Source of the DNA: Thysanoteuthis rhombus
Taxonomy: Eukaryota; Mollusca; Cephalopoda; Oegopsida; Thysanoteuthidae
NCBI GenBank assembly: GCA_963457665.1
Contig: OY735211.1
Location: forward strand, 35,393,747 to 35,457,746
Length of the DNA stretch: 64,000 nucleotides
Reading direction: 5' to 3'
Shown here: in pieces, positions 35,719 through 47,284 of the stretch
Layout: each line of letters starts with the position of its first letter
Position numbering within the stretch: position 1 is the stretch's first letter
Translations under genes and position numbers: made by a program
The notes under the pieces: generated by a model
Database searches by the model: none
Told to the model about the DNA's origin: nothing
The model's input: the letters and a program-made list of their open reading frames with translations, nothing else

Positions 35719-36752
35719 TACAGAGGAAACCGTTTGTTATAATTACAGATAATATTATCAAACGCTCATTGTAATTAAAATCAGATGGACCTGAGCACTT
35801 TATTTACCTCTGTCTACAAAGTCTGATAAGTATATATGCATGGATGTTAGCAGAAAAAAATTTCCAAGACTGAAACTAGATTTTGCCAACTAAAAAATGT
35901 TCACTTGCAACTTTGATTGCCTAAAAGCGCTAAATTAAGAGGGGGAAAAAAAAAAAATGTCTCAGCACTTCTTAACTAATTTAGCAGAATTCTGTTTGAA
36001 GACATATTTAACATCTATGTATTTGTACTCAGTTGTGTCTGTCTTGGTGTCTATCCATATGATATCTCCAAAAGTACATGAATTTCAATGAAATTTTCTG
36101 GAAAAGAAGATGATAGCATTGGGAAGAATTTGGGGCAGATCCACGGACAATTACCTCCACTATTTATAAGTTCATACCACATGATTGGCAGAATTTTATG
36201 TGTATTCACCTGATATCTCCAAAAGTTCTCAATAAATTACGATGTAAATTTGTGGAAGGGTTATCAATGGGCTATGGAAGAAGTGATCCAATTGCAAGAT
36301 GGATCCACATGAAATTACCTCCTTTATATTGTAGTTACATGTCAATACTATATAATGACAACAAAATTCAATGTCTATCCGCACAATATCTCCAAAAGTT
36401 CTAAGTGAAAATTTTGTTGAAGGCTGAACAATGGGCTATCAAAAAAAGTGATTATATTCTGGGGCAGATCTATGCACAATTACTTCTACCAACAATGCCG
36501 TTTGCAAAGGCATGGGCTCTCTGGGTGCTTCCTTGTTTAAAATGGATTGAAAATTATAGATTTTTATGAGAATTATACTAAAAAAATTTACAATGAAATT
36601 TTTATAATGATCAATTTAATAACATGAAAATGAATTTATAACAATGAACGTAAATTGTTCGAATTTTCATACCTTTTGCTTAATACTTTCAGCCAATTAT
36701 TGCTATTTAAAAGACCGTCTGAAAGAAATCACAATAAGTAGCTCCCTCTGTA
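35719..36752. mobile_element. Tc1/mariner-type MITE family T, copy C, expanded by an insertion
   Basis: Left end TA-CAGAGGAAACCGTTTGTTAT and right end AATCACAATAAGTAGCTCCC then TCTGTA are the family's inverted repeats with TA borders. Inside the left end is GATAATATTATCAAACG. The interior is enlarged by an inverted RTE-like tail at about 35975-36535, which explains the length of about 1 kb versus 190-265 bp elsewhere. Confidence 0.75.
35975..36535 (-). mobile_element. RTE-like LINE 3' tail, minus strand, three tandem 3' domains
   Basis: Minus-strand blocks: AGGAAGCACCCAGAGAGCCC, CCTTTGCAAACGGCATTG, then three units each containing GATCTGCCCC/GATCCA, a middle region and ACTTTTGGAGATATC. The + strand TATCTCCAAAAG motif occurs at 36064, 36214 and 36388, spacing about 150-173 bp. 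It is inserted in a TA-flanked MITE. No coding region. Confidence 0.7.
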
Positions 36753-38263
36753 GTTTTAGATTTTCTAGGACTTGACAGTAATTCAAGTCTCTTCACTTAC
36801 TTGCTTGCTTTCTTTAGAAAATACAAAAAAAACAAACTTTTACCTGCACACATATGCACAAAGCTTATCTGCAAAAGCATTTTGCTCCAAACAGTGATTC
36901 ATCACAAACGAGACAGTTGAGACATTTATACATGAAGTTGCAGCAATATAACCTGTCAGTTTCAGCCTGAATAAATTTTAGAGTGTTGATCATGCATAAT
37001 GATATAAATATGAAAGCATTAGATTATTTCAAAGGATAAAAAGTGAAAGGTTTAATATTTACAACTAAAGTAAACCTCTATTACAAGTCTTACTCCATCT
37101 AATTATACCACGCAACAATATTTTTTTTCCCTGGGTAGTGAGAGTTATTTTCTTATTGCTTATGAGTAAAATGTATAGACAATGCTTATTATTCAATTCA
37201 AACATTGCTTTTGAGACCAGGACAGTGATATTTAGAAATTTACCAATTTCTGATTGTACAATAGAAAAATTGGCATATTTTTTTATTTGCATTTTTAAAA
37301 AATTTATATTTTTTCAGAGAAATAACATTTGAATTCAAATAACATGTATCTCCACTAATGTTAAGCAAAAGTGATCACAAAAGATTCGAGAGTAGTTTTT
37401 CGAGATTCATAATTATACTTCATGAACTGGACCCAAAATATATTCTCTTATGTTCTTGTTGTATGTTCCTTGGTAGTAGCGTTCAAAGTCCTGGTAGAAG
37501 CACTTGCCTTGCTCCCCTAAATACCCACGTTCTCCTTCATTTTATCTGATGAAGACACCAGCTTCAATCTTTGCCTCAGACAGTACACTGTGGCAGCGTC
37601 TGCCTATGGGGGATCAAGACAAATTCTAAGCACCTCATCTCATCTGCAATACAACTATCAAGACCATACCTTCAAGTATGAGTATGGCTGGGAGGTTATC
37701 GGAAACTTCATAATGGTAATTTTCTTGATGTGTCTACAAGGCGTAACTGTTTTCCAGCTATCTTGGCCTTTGGAAAAGCAGAGGTCCCTTGGTGCACTAC
37801 CAAAGGTAGGACTGGCCACAAGTGCCCAAATTCTACTGATTAAACCCTGGAAGGTGTTGACATCACCATTGCACATAAAATTAGACCTTATGAAACAAAT
37901 TGTGACAGCTCTACATAAGAAGTTTGCATACTTCAAGTACCTTAAATAAGCTGTCTGAGACAAAATAGGCAATTCATAAAATATAGATGTTCTGATCACT
38001 AATATAAAGTTTGAAGGAAATAACCATTTTCAATACATTTTAGATATAATCAAATAGAGGATAATTCTCATTACTCAGGATGATAAATAAGTGATAAAAA
38101 AAATGAAAAAAAAATGTTAAATATCTGCACCTTGCATAAGTGAATCACTATAGTATGTCCCTGTACTAGAAATAAGAGAGAAAAAAAAAATCTTTCAGCA
38201 AAAAAATGCCAGCAGAGGGTTTGGGCATTGTTGGAGACCCCCAACAAAAGCTCATTTTTGAAG

Positions 38264-38298
<35 letters not shown>

Positions 38299-38382
38299 AA
38301 AAAGGTTTTTAGATGGTGGTATATTCATGCAAATTTTCGTGGTTGTAGCTCTTTAAATGTGACCAAGAGTGCCTGGAGGCTA
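36753..38382. other. Unassigned DNA; open frame without known domain; A33 run
   Basis: 37358-37950 is somewhat GC-richer and has open frames on both strands (for example 37590-37949 plus, 119 codons) that match no family I recognise. An A33 run lies at 38264-38296. The nearby Lys-rich and Phe-rich frames come from that run. Confidence 0.3.
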
Positions 38383-38386
38383 AGAC

Positions 38387-38388
38387 AA

Positions 38389-38479
<91 letters not shown>
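38387..38479. repeat. (CA)n-(TA)n microsatellite
   Basis: CA repeat of about 15 bp followed by roughly 75 bp of uninterrupted TA, among the longest in the window. Confidence 0.95.
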
Positions 38480-38481
<2 letters not shown>

Positions 38482-38662
38482 TCAAAGAGAGAACTTGGCT
38501 GGTTGGTCGGGCTATTTGTTGGGCTTAAGTGATTGGATAGTGTTATTACTGCTTACTAATTTATGATATGAGTAAACAATATCTTCTATAACTATGTCAA
38601 TAAATTGAAATATTTCTCCTTAGAATTCTCTAGCAGGGGTGATGGTAAAGTGATCCCCCCCA

Positions 38663-38675
38663 CACACACACACAT

Positions 38676-38769
<94 letters not shown>
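38663..38769 (+). repeat. (CA)n-(TA)n-(GA)n compound microsatellite
   Basis: CA at 38663-38673, TA at about 38683-38717 and GA at 38718-38769. The TA-to-GA switch gives the translated Ser/Leu and Arg/Glu artefact frames. Confidence 0.95.
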
Positions 38770-38773
<4 letters not shown>

Positions 38774-39262
38774 ATAGATATATTTAGGTATGGATACGAT
38801 TTTAATTTCACAAGAAAAAATACATAAATCAATTTAGGCATAGTTGTCAGTATTTTTCAAATGCTTGAACTAAATATTGATCAGATTTTATGCATGATTT
38901 CAATTATTTACCAGAGTTTCGCCCACAGATATAGTTCAAATTTTGTTGCTACCATATCATATTTTATTTATTTTACAAATTGTCTATGTAACCTGTGATT
39001 TATCAAACAAATATGTCAAAACTGTCAACAAATCTAACAATAACATACGAGGTCCATATGGAATGTATCCAGTCATTTTGAATATCTCAAGAACTGGTTA
39101 CGTGACCTTGATGTAGTTGTTTAGCTAGAGCAAAATGACTGTGCAGAAAGGAATAACCCTGTTTATTATTTCAGTTAATTTTTGTTCTACGCTTCATTGA
39201 TGATCCCACCAACTGTTTAATTAGGATAGGGCATGGACAAGGTCAATCACTAGGTCAGTAGG

Positions 39263-39550
39263 ATGGATTCCCCATCCCTCATTTTAGAGAAATGGCATAA
39301 GTATTCATCTTCTGTTATTGGCCTTTGCTATGGAAGGTTGTTAGAGGTTTATCATGAAAACATTACCAGAACAATTGTTTCCCTCTCATTTGCTGAGATT
39401 GGTAGATATGGCCAGGTTGTAAAGGTATGTATTGAGCTTAGCATGGTCTGGCACAAGGCTAAAATTGTAGGGTACCTATTGCAAGAGAAATGCCTGAAAG
39501 ATAAGCTTGCTCAACACTATTCCCCAGGGCACCGTGGCCTGATTGTATAA
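39263..39550 (+). other. Unrecognised 95-codon open frame
   Basis: The translation is not low-complexity (MDSPSLILEKWHKYSSSVIG...). Upstream, near 39046, TACGAGGTCCATATGGAATG resembles some mariner inverted-repeat ends. The frame does not resemble mariner transposase and no matching right end was found. Possibly part of an unknown repeat. Confidence 0.2.
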
Positions 39551-39800
39551 TCTAATGCTACTGAGACACTTCAATAGTTGAAGAGATTAAAGTAATGCTT
39601 TCATTTTGATTAGTTTAACCACAACTATTTTTCAATAATTGAGGCTATCCTCACCTGAACAATAACGAAAAAAAGTAGTTTTTTTGTTCCTTGTTTGGGA
39701 AATAGAAATAGCTTATGCATAAATCACAGAAAAGCATGTTTGGTAATTTGACACAATCGAAAATTATAAGTTTGAAAGCGCTGACAGATTTCATGTCACC

Positions 39801-40244
39801 TTGTCTGACCCTGATTATAAGGATTGCAGATCAAACAAGTTACACTTATTGATGTCAAATATACTTCAGTGTCCTTTCTCAGTTGGGACCCCCATTCCTA
39901 TAGAGCAACTTGACAATTTTTTTTTCTCTTTTCATTTTCTTCACTGCCTTAAATCATTTTCTGTAGGAGATTTATTTTTCCTTTCTTGTTCACGTAAAAA
40001 AAATTGTAAATTTGGCTTCCGTCTTCAAAGCTATATATGTAACTTTAACATTTTTTCTTTTATAAATAATGCACATTCCTGTTTGAGACAATGTCAGAGT
40101 AATTTATATTGCATTCGGACAACTTTGGGCTTTTATGGTAAGCTTTTGGGATTGGATGGGAGCTGGTGGCAGGTAATGGATCACAATATTTACAAAGATA
40201 AATCATCACTGTGCATAGAAATGGGAATAGACATTTGTTTATAA
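39801..40244 (+). other. Unrecognised 147-codon open frame
   Basis: The longest frame in the window not due to simple repeats. It is Phe/Leu/Cys/Ser-rich, with T-rich codons, and begins MSDPDYKDCRSNKLHLLMSN. No domain, signal peptide or splice-site pattern that I can support. Its length is not extreme for 64 kb of AT-rich DNA. Confidence 0.15.
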
Positions 40245-41510
40245 AAGGCAGTAGGTTACCTATTTATCATGAATTGCTTGGTTACTGTATATGCCGCCTA
40301 GCTACTGCAATTCATCCTAGCCCAATATCTTATATGGTACTCATGTTTCAGAGTCCCGATCATTTTATATGCATATCATATTTAATAAAAAAGATCATCC
40401 TGTAGTAGAGAAATGGTTAACGAGCTAGTCTAGCAGACCATAGTGTATATGCACTAAAAGAAAATGAGTATGTGTGTACACATTTACTGATTACGGTGAA
40501 GTCTAATACAGGTCCAAAAGAGAATAGATTGGGGTGAATTATTTTCAAGTGGGGAGGGCCTGCTTAAATACTGACCATAATTTTTTCTTCCTGAAAGAAA
40601 GAAATACAACTACCACAGCTTATGCAGATTCAACAAATAATAGATATTTGAAAGGTGAGTCGAAATGAGACTATTTTTATGGGAGGGTTAATATCAGAAC
40701 ATTTTCGAGTGAAATATATGTTGATATTTTCTGAAGAAGAAATTGGCAAAAGTTCTTTATGCTTGTAACTATTTCAGAATTATTTTCTAAACTAATAAAA
40801 TAATTGGAATTATTTCAAGTCAGGTAAACTAACAGATATTCATTAATGTCAACAAAGATAAAGATTGAATTTATTCTTATCAAAACCATTTTATTTATAT
40901 TGTCACAAATAGTTAAAATTTATAAGAATTTTAGAGCACAACATAAAATATAATAGAAAACAGATCTAAAACCTATCATAACGACTTTCCAGATGACTAT
41001 CAACCCAAAACTGACAAATTGGTCGAGATCTCAGAGTTATAAAGTTTGGAAGACTAAAATAACACTATCAATTAGAAAAAACTGATAATGTCTAAATATT
41101 TTTTAATGGTTAATTTATTTTTGATTAAAAAAAATCTTCAGCTTGATAATGAAGTCTTCTGTTTTAATGAGTGCAATCTTGTAGTTTATGCCTGCAAAAT
41201 AATTATTTGAAAAGAAATCTTTTTTTCAATGTAAGCTATAATCCTGTTCATAAAAATGGTGGAATATAAGTGCCCAGCTTAACATTATAATTACATTGTG
41301 AATAGACCTCCCCCCCCCCTTTAGCAGCTGAAATTGAAAGAAAACATTTTCTTCCAGAACTATTTTACATATGTAAACTATATAGAGAACAAAATTAAAA
41401 ACTGGAGAGCAACAGGTAGGTCGATGAATCATGGTAACTGGCTTACCATTATTTATTTCATTGTGTATGAAAAGAGAGAAACATATAAATCACCCAAAAT
41501 GTTGATCTCC
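40245..41510. other. AT-rich DNA, nothing certain
   Basis: A weak tRNA-like stretch GAAATGGTTAACGAGCTAGTC lies near 40411. A C-run lies near 41311. No other recognisable feature. Confidence 0.35.
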
Positions 41511-41740
41511 ACAAGAGAGAGAAAGAGAGAGAACAAAGAGAGACGTGTATGTGCAGAGAATTAGTCAACCAGGTCATTAAAGGCATGGCTACATATATTC
41601 TCAGTAAATGAGTCAGCCAGCTTAAGAGGAGAGGAAAGAAAAGACGGAGAGAAAAAGAAGCCAGGAGAGGAAAGATAGAGAGGTAAAAAAGCAAAGTGAA
41701 GAAAGACGGAGTGGGAAGAAAAACAGAGTGGAAAAAAAGT

Positions 41741-41954
41741 AGAAGACAGAGAGGGGAGAGGAAAGACAGAGAGGGGAGAGGAAAGACAGAGAGGGGAGAG
41801 GAAAGACAGAGAGGGGAGAGGAAAGACAGAGAGGGGAGAGGAAAGACAGAGAGGGGAGAGGAAAGACAGAGAGGGGAGAGGAAAGACAGAGAGGGGAGAG
41901 GAAAGACAGAGAGGGGAGAGGAAAGACAGAGAGGGGAGAGGAAAGACAGAGAGG
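41741..41954 (+). repeat. 20-bp minisatellite A, about 10.7 copies
   Basis: Unit GAAAGACAGAGAGGGGAGAG. Nine exact copies occupy 41761-41940, with a one-base variant before and a partial copy after. Exact identity implies very recent expansion, or assembly collapse or expansion. Confidence 0.95.
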
Positions 41955-42342
41955 AAAAAAGCGAAGAGAGGGTGGAGAGGGGGGAGTGGAGTGAGTGGAG
42001 AGAGAGAGAGGGTGGAGAGTGAGAGAGAGAGAATGGGAGAGGGAGGGCGAGCAAGAGAGAAAGAGAGAGGGACGGGGGGGCAGCCAGAGAGAGAGAGGGA
42101 GAGAGGGAGAGGGAGAGAGAGAGACGGGGGAACCAGAGAGAGGGAGAGAAACGGGGGGGGAGCCAGAGAGAGAGACGGGGGGGACCAGAGAGAGAGAGAG
42201 ACGGGGGGAGCCAGAGAGAGAGAGAGAGAGAAAAGGGGAACTAGAGAGAGAGAGAAAAGGGGAACCAGAGAGAGAGAGAAAAGGGGAACCAGAGAGAGAG
42301 AGAAAAGGGGAACCAGAGAGAGAGAGAGAGAGAGAAAAGGGG

Positions 42343-42373
<31 letters not shown>

Positions 42374-42429
42374 AGGGGAACCAGAGAGAGAGAGAGAGAA
42401 GGGGAACCAGAGAGAGAGAGAGAAGGGGA

Positions 42430-42460
<31 letters not shown>

Positions 42461-42468
<8 letters not shown>

Positions 42469-42620
42469 GGAACCAGAGAGAGAAAAGGGGAACCAGAGAG
42501 AGAAAAGGGGAACCAGAGAGAGAAAAGGGGAACCAGAGAGAGAAAAGGGGAACCAGAGAGAGAAAAGGGGAACCAGAGAGAGAAAAGGGGAACCAGAGAG
42601 AGAAAAGGGGAACCAGAGAG
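42461..42620 (+). repeat. 20-bp minisatellite B, 8 exact copies
   Basis: Unit AGAAAAGGGGAACCAGAGAG, eight identical tandem copies. Upstream modules (from about 42230) carry the same AAAAGGGGAACCAGAGAG core but with longer and variable (GA)n spacers. The uniform 20-bp array seems to have been amplified from one of them. Confidence 0.95.
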
Positions 42621-42719
42621 AGAGACAGACACGGGGAGAGAGAGAGAGACAGAGATGGGGGACCAGAGAGAGACAGAGATTTGGACAGTGAGAGAGAGAA
42701 AGAGAGAGACTAAGAGGGT

Positions 42720-44180
42720 TATTGCCCCCCTTTTTCTTCATTGCTTCCCAATTGTTTTGCCTGAAAATTGTTAAGGATAATTGAGAAATAATATTTTCTA
42801 TTCACAGCAGATTTTTTGCATTATTTTCCAGCTTTCTTTATACTTTGCAAAATTCTGAATCTGCAGCATTTTTTCATTCAAGCTTGACACATCTAAGAAT
42901 GTGCCAGCATGGATATTTGCAAGTTTGCATCAACTCCATTATATGTTGTGCAGAAAATATCAGTAAATTTTTGGAGACAGAATAAAAAGTGGATCAAATA
43001 GAGGTAAAACTAATTCAATCTATTTGCAAAGAATACAATCATCATCACCGTTAGCAATGACAGGGGCCCATTATGAACCAAATACTTTTATTCCTTGTTG
43101 AAAGAGTCTGGGACTAGACAAAAAACTAAATAAACAGCCACACCAACACCTACCTTAAGATCTTGGTGAACAGTCAGTGGAATGTGCTTAGTTTTGCCTA
43201 TTAGAAGCTCTGAGATGAAAGCAAGACAAATCTAGCTGATCTTTATTGTCAAAAATGAGGGAAATGTGAAAATTTATTAAAAAAAATAAAAAAAATAAAA
43301 TGTCCCAGTCTTCTCAACAGAGATTTTGTCATTCTGAAGAATGGCAAAGCAAGCCAACACTCAGCGAAAAACTCAGGGGGGGGGTCAAATGGATAAGTTG
43401 GGAGGATGCACCCCAACAATCCTATTCACTGGATTTATGTATGGCTTCTGTTCTATTACAAACTATGAAATGTGACTGGAGTGCATCACCCCCTGGGCAA
43501 AGCATATGGAGATCCAAGGATGCCTAGTCGTCAAAATCCCCCTCTCAGCCTTGCTGATGTAGTCCAGTGGAAAGCAGAGAGTGATACACTTGGTATCTGC
43601 TTGGCTGCAAGAGCAGCCATCAGAACATCAAATTGGGCATCAAACCATCTTAAGGGAGCTCCACTTCCTGGTTTGGAATCAGAGTTGCCCTTATTCTAGA
43701 CTGGTTGCCTTCTAAGGCTAGAGAGCCCTATCTACCCTGCACTGTATTTAACATCTTCAAAATTTTATTCAGATCATTGGAACACTTGATAGTACATCCT
43801 TTAAAAGTAGGGAAGAGATGAATTCAGCATTATCAGTATCGTTTTTGTCTCAAATCCCAGATTCTTACACAAGGAATCCAAGAATTGGGTTCACAGTGAG
43901 CTTTTGTACTCACTAATAATGATTATGTTCTTGACAATCAAGTTTCGTTCCATCTGATTTCCAAAATACTTTATAAAAAACACAAAAAAACAAAAAACAA
44001 AAAAAAACACAAACAAACAAATATAGGATCCAGGCCAAATGAGTGGCATGAAATTCTAAGTATGAAAGACAGACCATAAGGAAAATAAATTTTGTTTATA
44101 ATATAAGGTATTTTTTATCATTATTATTTATCATCCTTATAGTTTTAGTGACTTTCAGTTCAGTATTTTGCCCTCAAGCC
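42720..44180. other. Unassigned DNA with modest GC-richer stretch
   Basis: 43300-43700 is less AT-rich and has overlapping 75-codon + frames (for example LGICLAARAAIRTSNWASNH) that I cannot identify. No repeat partner or splice evidence was found in the window. Confidence 0.3.
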
Positions 44181-44189
44181 ATTACATAA

Positions 44190-44680
44190 GATGTGAGGTG
44201 TGGCTATTAAATAACAAGACCAAGTTTATGTAAGTCAAACCACAATGTGCACAGGGAACCATGTAGTATATATTGACCAATGGGTAAGCAAAAACAACAC
44301 CTGAAAGTTCCAATCCACTTATGTCTTCTGTGCACTGTTAAGCATAGTTTGTAGGCATGTTTATCTGATCCGTCGTGAAAATAGTTAATTCAAAAATCAA
44401 GTAGAGCATCATTGAGATTTTTGGTGAAATTCAACAAAACAGCTACCAAATCTTTTTGTATGCTAAAGTTTATGGGGAAAAATGAATGTCCTGTACATCT
44501 GTATTTAAGTGGCATATATAGATTTTGTGATGGTTAAAGAGTTGAAAATGAACATCGTGCACACCCATGCATATGAAGAACCGGTGAGAATATTGAAAAA
44601 ATTGAACAAATCGTTTGAAATAGTCAGAATGATTGCAGAAATGGTCTCTATGGATAAAGAGACCCTTTATGGATGTTAGC
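44190..44680 (+). pseudogene. mariner element, 5' end and transposase N-terminal part, degraded
   Basis: GTGAGGTGTGGCTATTAAATAAC near 44193 matches a mariner-type terminal repeat. After about 200 bp the translation, in shifting frames, gives SLRFLVKFNKTATKSFCMLK, KVYGE, SCTSVFKWHI, VENEHRA, and ENIEKIEQIV with VRMIAEMVSMDKETL. This matches the order of the mariner helix-turn-helix region ('IKFCVKLGKTATETFEMLKQVYGE..LSRT.VFEWHKRFKDGR.SVEDEHR.GRPSTSRTDENIEKI...VRMIAEEL.I.KETV'). Several frameshifts and stops. The catalytic domain is absent. Confidence 0.8.
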
Positions 44681-44729
44681 TTTTGGTGAGAACTAATGAA
44701 AATTACTGGCAAATTACTTCAACAATCAG

Positions 44730-44830
44730 CATTTGAAATTCTGGCTTTTACCTGGGTTCAAGCATTGAATTCTAGAATCAGAAGGGAAAAATGCAACTAT
44801 CTCAACCACAAGGCAGACCTTTTTGTCTGA
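44730..44830 (-). repeat. Possible tRNA-like SINE piece, minus strand
   Basis: Minus strand AGGTCTGCCTTGTGGTTGAGATAG, then TTCTGATTCTAGAATTCAATG and CTTGAACCCAGG. Box A-like and box B-like parts are present but not well matched. Confidence 0.3.
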
Positions 44831-45327
44831 GCTGTTATGATTTTAAGCTCCTTGTTTATAATTGTGCACGCCTTAAGTAATACCATCAACCTGGGGCAGT
44901 TTGTGGAGCAGATTTGCTTATTTGTATATGAAAATGCAAATCTGCTACAAACACTTGCACAGGTGCAATTATATGCAGGTGTCACACATCTGGCTGCTGC
45001 TGTGATACAGAAGATGTGAGAAAGCATAAGTAGTGTATATCTGTTTTGCAAATAAAGCTTCTTTAATCACCTACTGTAAATTTATTTCAGATTTAGAGAT
45101 TATTGCTGTCAGGCATAGGTTGATTATCTCAGGCATCAGTGTCAACCATCTCTGATTACATATACTGAAATGCTCATATATATTAATATATACACACACT
45201 CTGAGCATAGCCCAGCATAATGATAATGTGTGCATGGTATGCTGAATTTAACACAGTTGACATGATAAGCAAATAATGTATATAGTGCCAAACATGCTTT
45301 CACATACAGACAGACACATACATAAGA

Positions 45328-45467
45328 TACACCCCAAAAGTTTGAGGAAATTTGAAGCACAAAGTTCCTTATTTCCTGGTAAAATCATTTCAGGAGATAT
45401 GTGAAACGATTGGCCAGACTTGGTAACTTGACCGATGATCCTTTCAAATTCCTCACACTTTTGGGTA
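45328..45467. mobile_element. 140-bp Tc1/mariner-like MITE, family U
   Basis: TA-CACCCCAAAAGTTTGAGG at the left and, inverted, TA-CCCAAAAGTGTGAGGAATTTG at the right are about 24-27-bp inverted repeats bordered by TA. The interior matches, in opposite orientation, the element beginning at 63835 (shared ACATATCTC-TGAAATGATT and GGAAATAA). Confidence 0.75.
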
Positions 45468-45871
45468 GCATCTTCTATATAGATAGATGAATTGGTCAAA
45501 GAATACTAAATAAGGATGGTATAATTTTCTGATCTTGACTTAGGAGGAATAACATGAAGTTGCTTTAAGTAGAACAAAACTGTATACAGTCCATGAGTAA
45601 AGGACAGAAAATTTCAAGTCCGAGTCATTTAAATGAAAAGCATCAAATTTTGAGCTATGAGAATTCAACAATTCTTATGGAGAAGTTTAGGGTCCTCACT
45701 AGTGACGGAGAAATGCTGAAAAATAATTTCATACATTTTCATAAATGAAAATCTTATCCACAACAAAAGTTTTTGACAGAGTTTGTATTATCAGTAAGTT
45801 GAAAACCGTGAACCAAAACAACAAAATGGGCTTCTTCAGTTTTCAAATCTGACTGGTTAGCTAGATATGTA

Positions 45872-46185
45872 TCACACATACAGAGTGTACCAATCAAGTT
45901 AGAGGGCTGAAACTTTCAACATTTACTCTTTATTATATGTTGAAAAAAAAATTTGGAAAAAAAAAAAAAAGAAAAAAGGATCCCTCTAAATAGGTTTTTT
46001 GTGGAGAGTTTAAGTTTGCAATTTAAGCTTCCGCCAATAGATCAATCAGTTTGTGTCCAGTAACACTCACATTTGTTTTTTTGAAAATCATACTTTTCTT
46101 AATGATCTTTTTCCAATTGATCACACCCAACACGGCATGCTGTTGGTCATGTGTCAGTTTCTATTGAGTGATTAACCAGACCTGT
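45872..46185 (+). repeat. Dispersed repeat, copy B (partner at 19.1 kb)
   Basis: Starts ATCACACATACAG, with TTAGAGGGCTGAAACTTTCAAC and AACATTTACTC. It ends TGTCAGTTTCTATTGAGTGATTA then AGACCTG, parallel to 19067-19378. It includes an A14 run at 45957-45970. Confidence 0.6.
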
Positions 46186-46375
46186 TTTTTTTTTCTAAAT
46201 CTTTTATATAGTTTTATCCATTCTTTCTAAAATTTCTGATAATCTCAACGAATGACTTAATTTAAAAGTTTTGAGTAAGAAACTGCTTAACATGCCTATT
46301 CATTTTCTAAATTTTCAACAAGTCAGCATGTGTAAGTGTCCTACTTGCTGATTTATACCTAACTACAACATTATT

Positions 46376-46590
46376 GCAAAACGTAACCCAAACATTGCAA
46401 AAAGGTCTTTTTAAAATCCTTATACAGCTTTGAAATAGACAAAAAAAAAAGAAGAAAATCATTGAAACAAGATAGGACATTGGAAAGTTGTGTGCGAAAA
46501 TCAGAAATCTTTGTTTCAAATTCTGTCAATTGTAATTATGTATAAATTATAAATAGACTTTTCAAAATGTATCTAATACATTTTGCATTT
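46376..46590 (+). repeat. Dispersed repeat, copy A (partner at 51.4 kb)
   Basis: Shares ATCCTTATACAGCTT, AAATCAGNAATCTTTG and AAATTCTGTCAATT with 51405-51650 in the same order and orientation. Family unknown. Confidence 0.6.
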
Positions 46591-47284
46591 ACTGGAACTC
46601 CGTGTGTGTGATTCATTAATGACTCAACGGAAAAGCTCTTCATACAAAAATTTTGAATATGTTTATGCTAATCAGCTCAAGTAACGCCGTACTTGAGATA
46701 TAAAACTCAAACTCAACAACCAAATCTGCATAAGCAACCAACAAAGCTGATCTAAGTTTCCTCATTATATTCAGTCTTTTAGGTTTCGATTTCCTGCTGG
46801 CAATCCTCCAACCTTTGATCATCAAATCCCTTTTTTTTTTCTTGCATAGAATAAGCTTGCCACTTTTCTTTTTGATTTATTTATTTGGAAGTATCGACCG
46901 TGTGTGTGTGTGTCTGTGAGCATATGCGTATTTCCCATGCAAAGTGGACCATACAATAAGGGCTTACTACCATGAATGAATGAAAATGCCTGGGAATCAG
47001 AGTCCCTATTTCCGCTTGTTGACCTTTCAAACACAAGTGCATCTGGGAGAAGGGACCAACTATAAATAGTTCCATTGACAGACCGTAGCCTGAACAAAAG
47101 GGGTCAGTAAATAGATGGATAGGCCTATACATAAGCAAACATGAGGTCATGTCCCTGCGATTAGCTTTCAGACATAGGCATCCCAAAGCTATAAAGATTG
47201 AGAAAAAAAATCCCAAAGTAACAAATAAGTCCTTGATAAATTTTTCCTCAATAATTAGTGCATCTTGCAATATTCACAAGGCTC

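Larger units (their letters stand above)
41618..42712 (+). repeat. 1.1-kb polypurine tract
   Basis: Almost entirely A/G on the + strand, with only scattered C/T. It comprises two 20-bp minisatellites and, between them, a series of GGGG(GG)-(A)(A/G)CC-(AG)n modules of varying length. Long frames on both strands (up to 336 codons of Leu/Ser/Pro/Phe on minus, Arg/Glu/Gly on plus) are repeat artefacts. Homopurine mirror-like DNA of this length can form triplex (H-DNA). Confidence 0.95.

Noticed and set aside
38071-38841. Open frames rich in Lys, Phe, Ile-Tyr or Ser-Leu
   Set aside because: Derived from the A33 run and the TA/GA microsatellites.
39046-39260. mariner left terminal repeat (TACGAGGTCCATATGG...)
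   Set aside because: The first bases resemble some mariner ends, but no right end was found and the downstream frame is not mariner transposase.
41741-42620. CRISPR-like regular repeats
   Set aside because: The 20-bp units are contiguous tandem copies with no unique spacers, in a eukaryotic repeat landscape.
41458-42774. Several long open frames (up to 336 codons) on both strands
   Set aside because: Every frame is a translation of the polypurine repeats. Purine tracts have no stop codons in some frames by composition alone.
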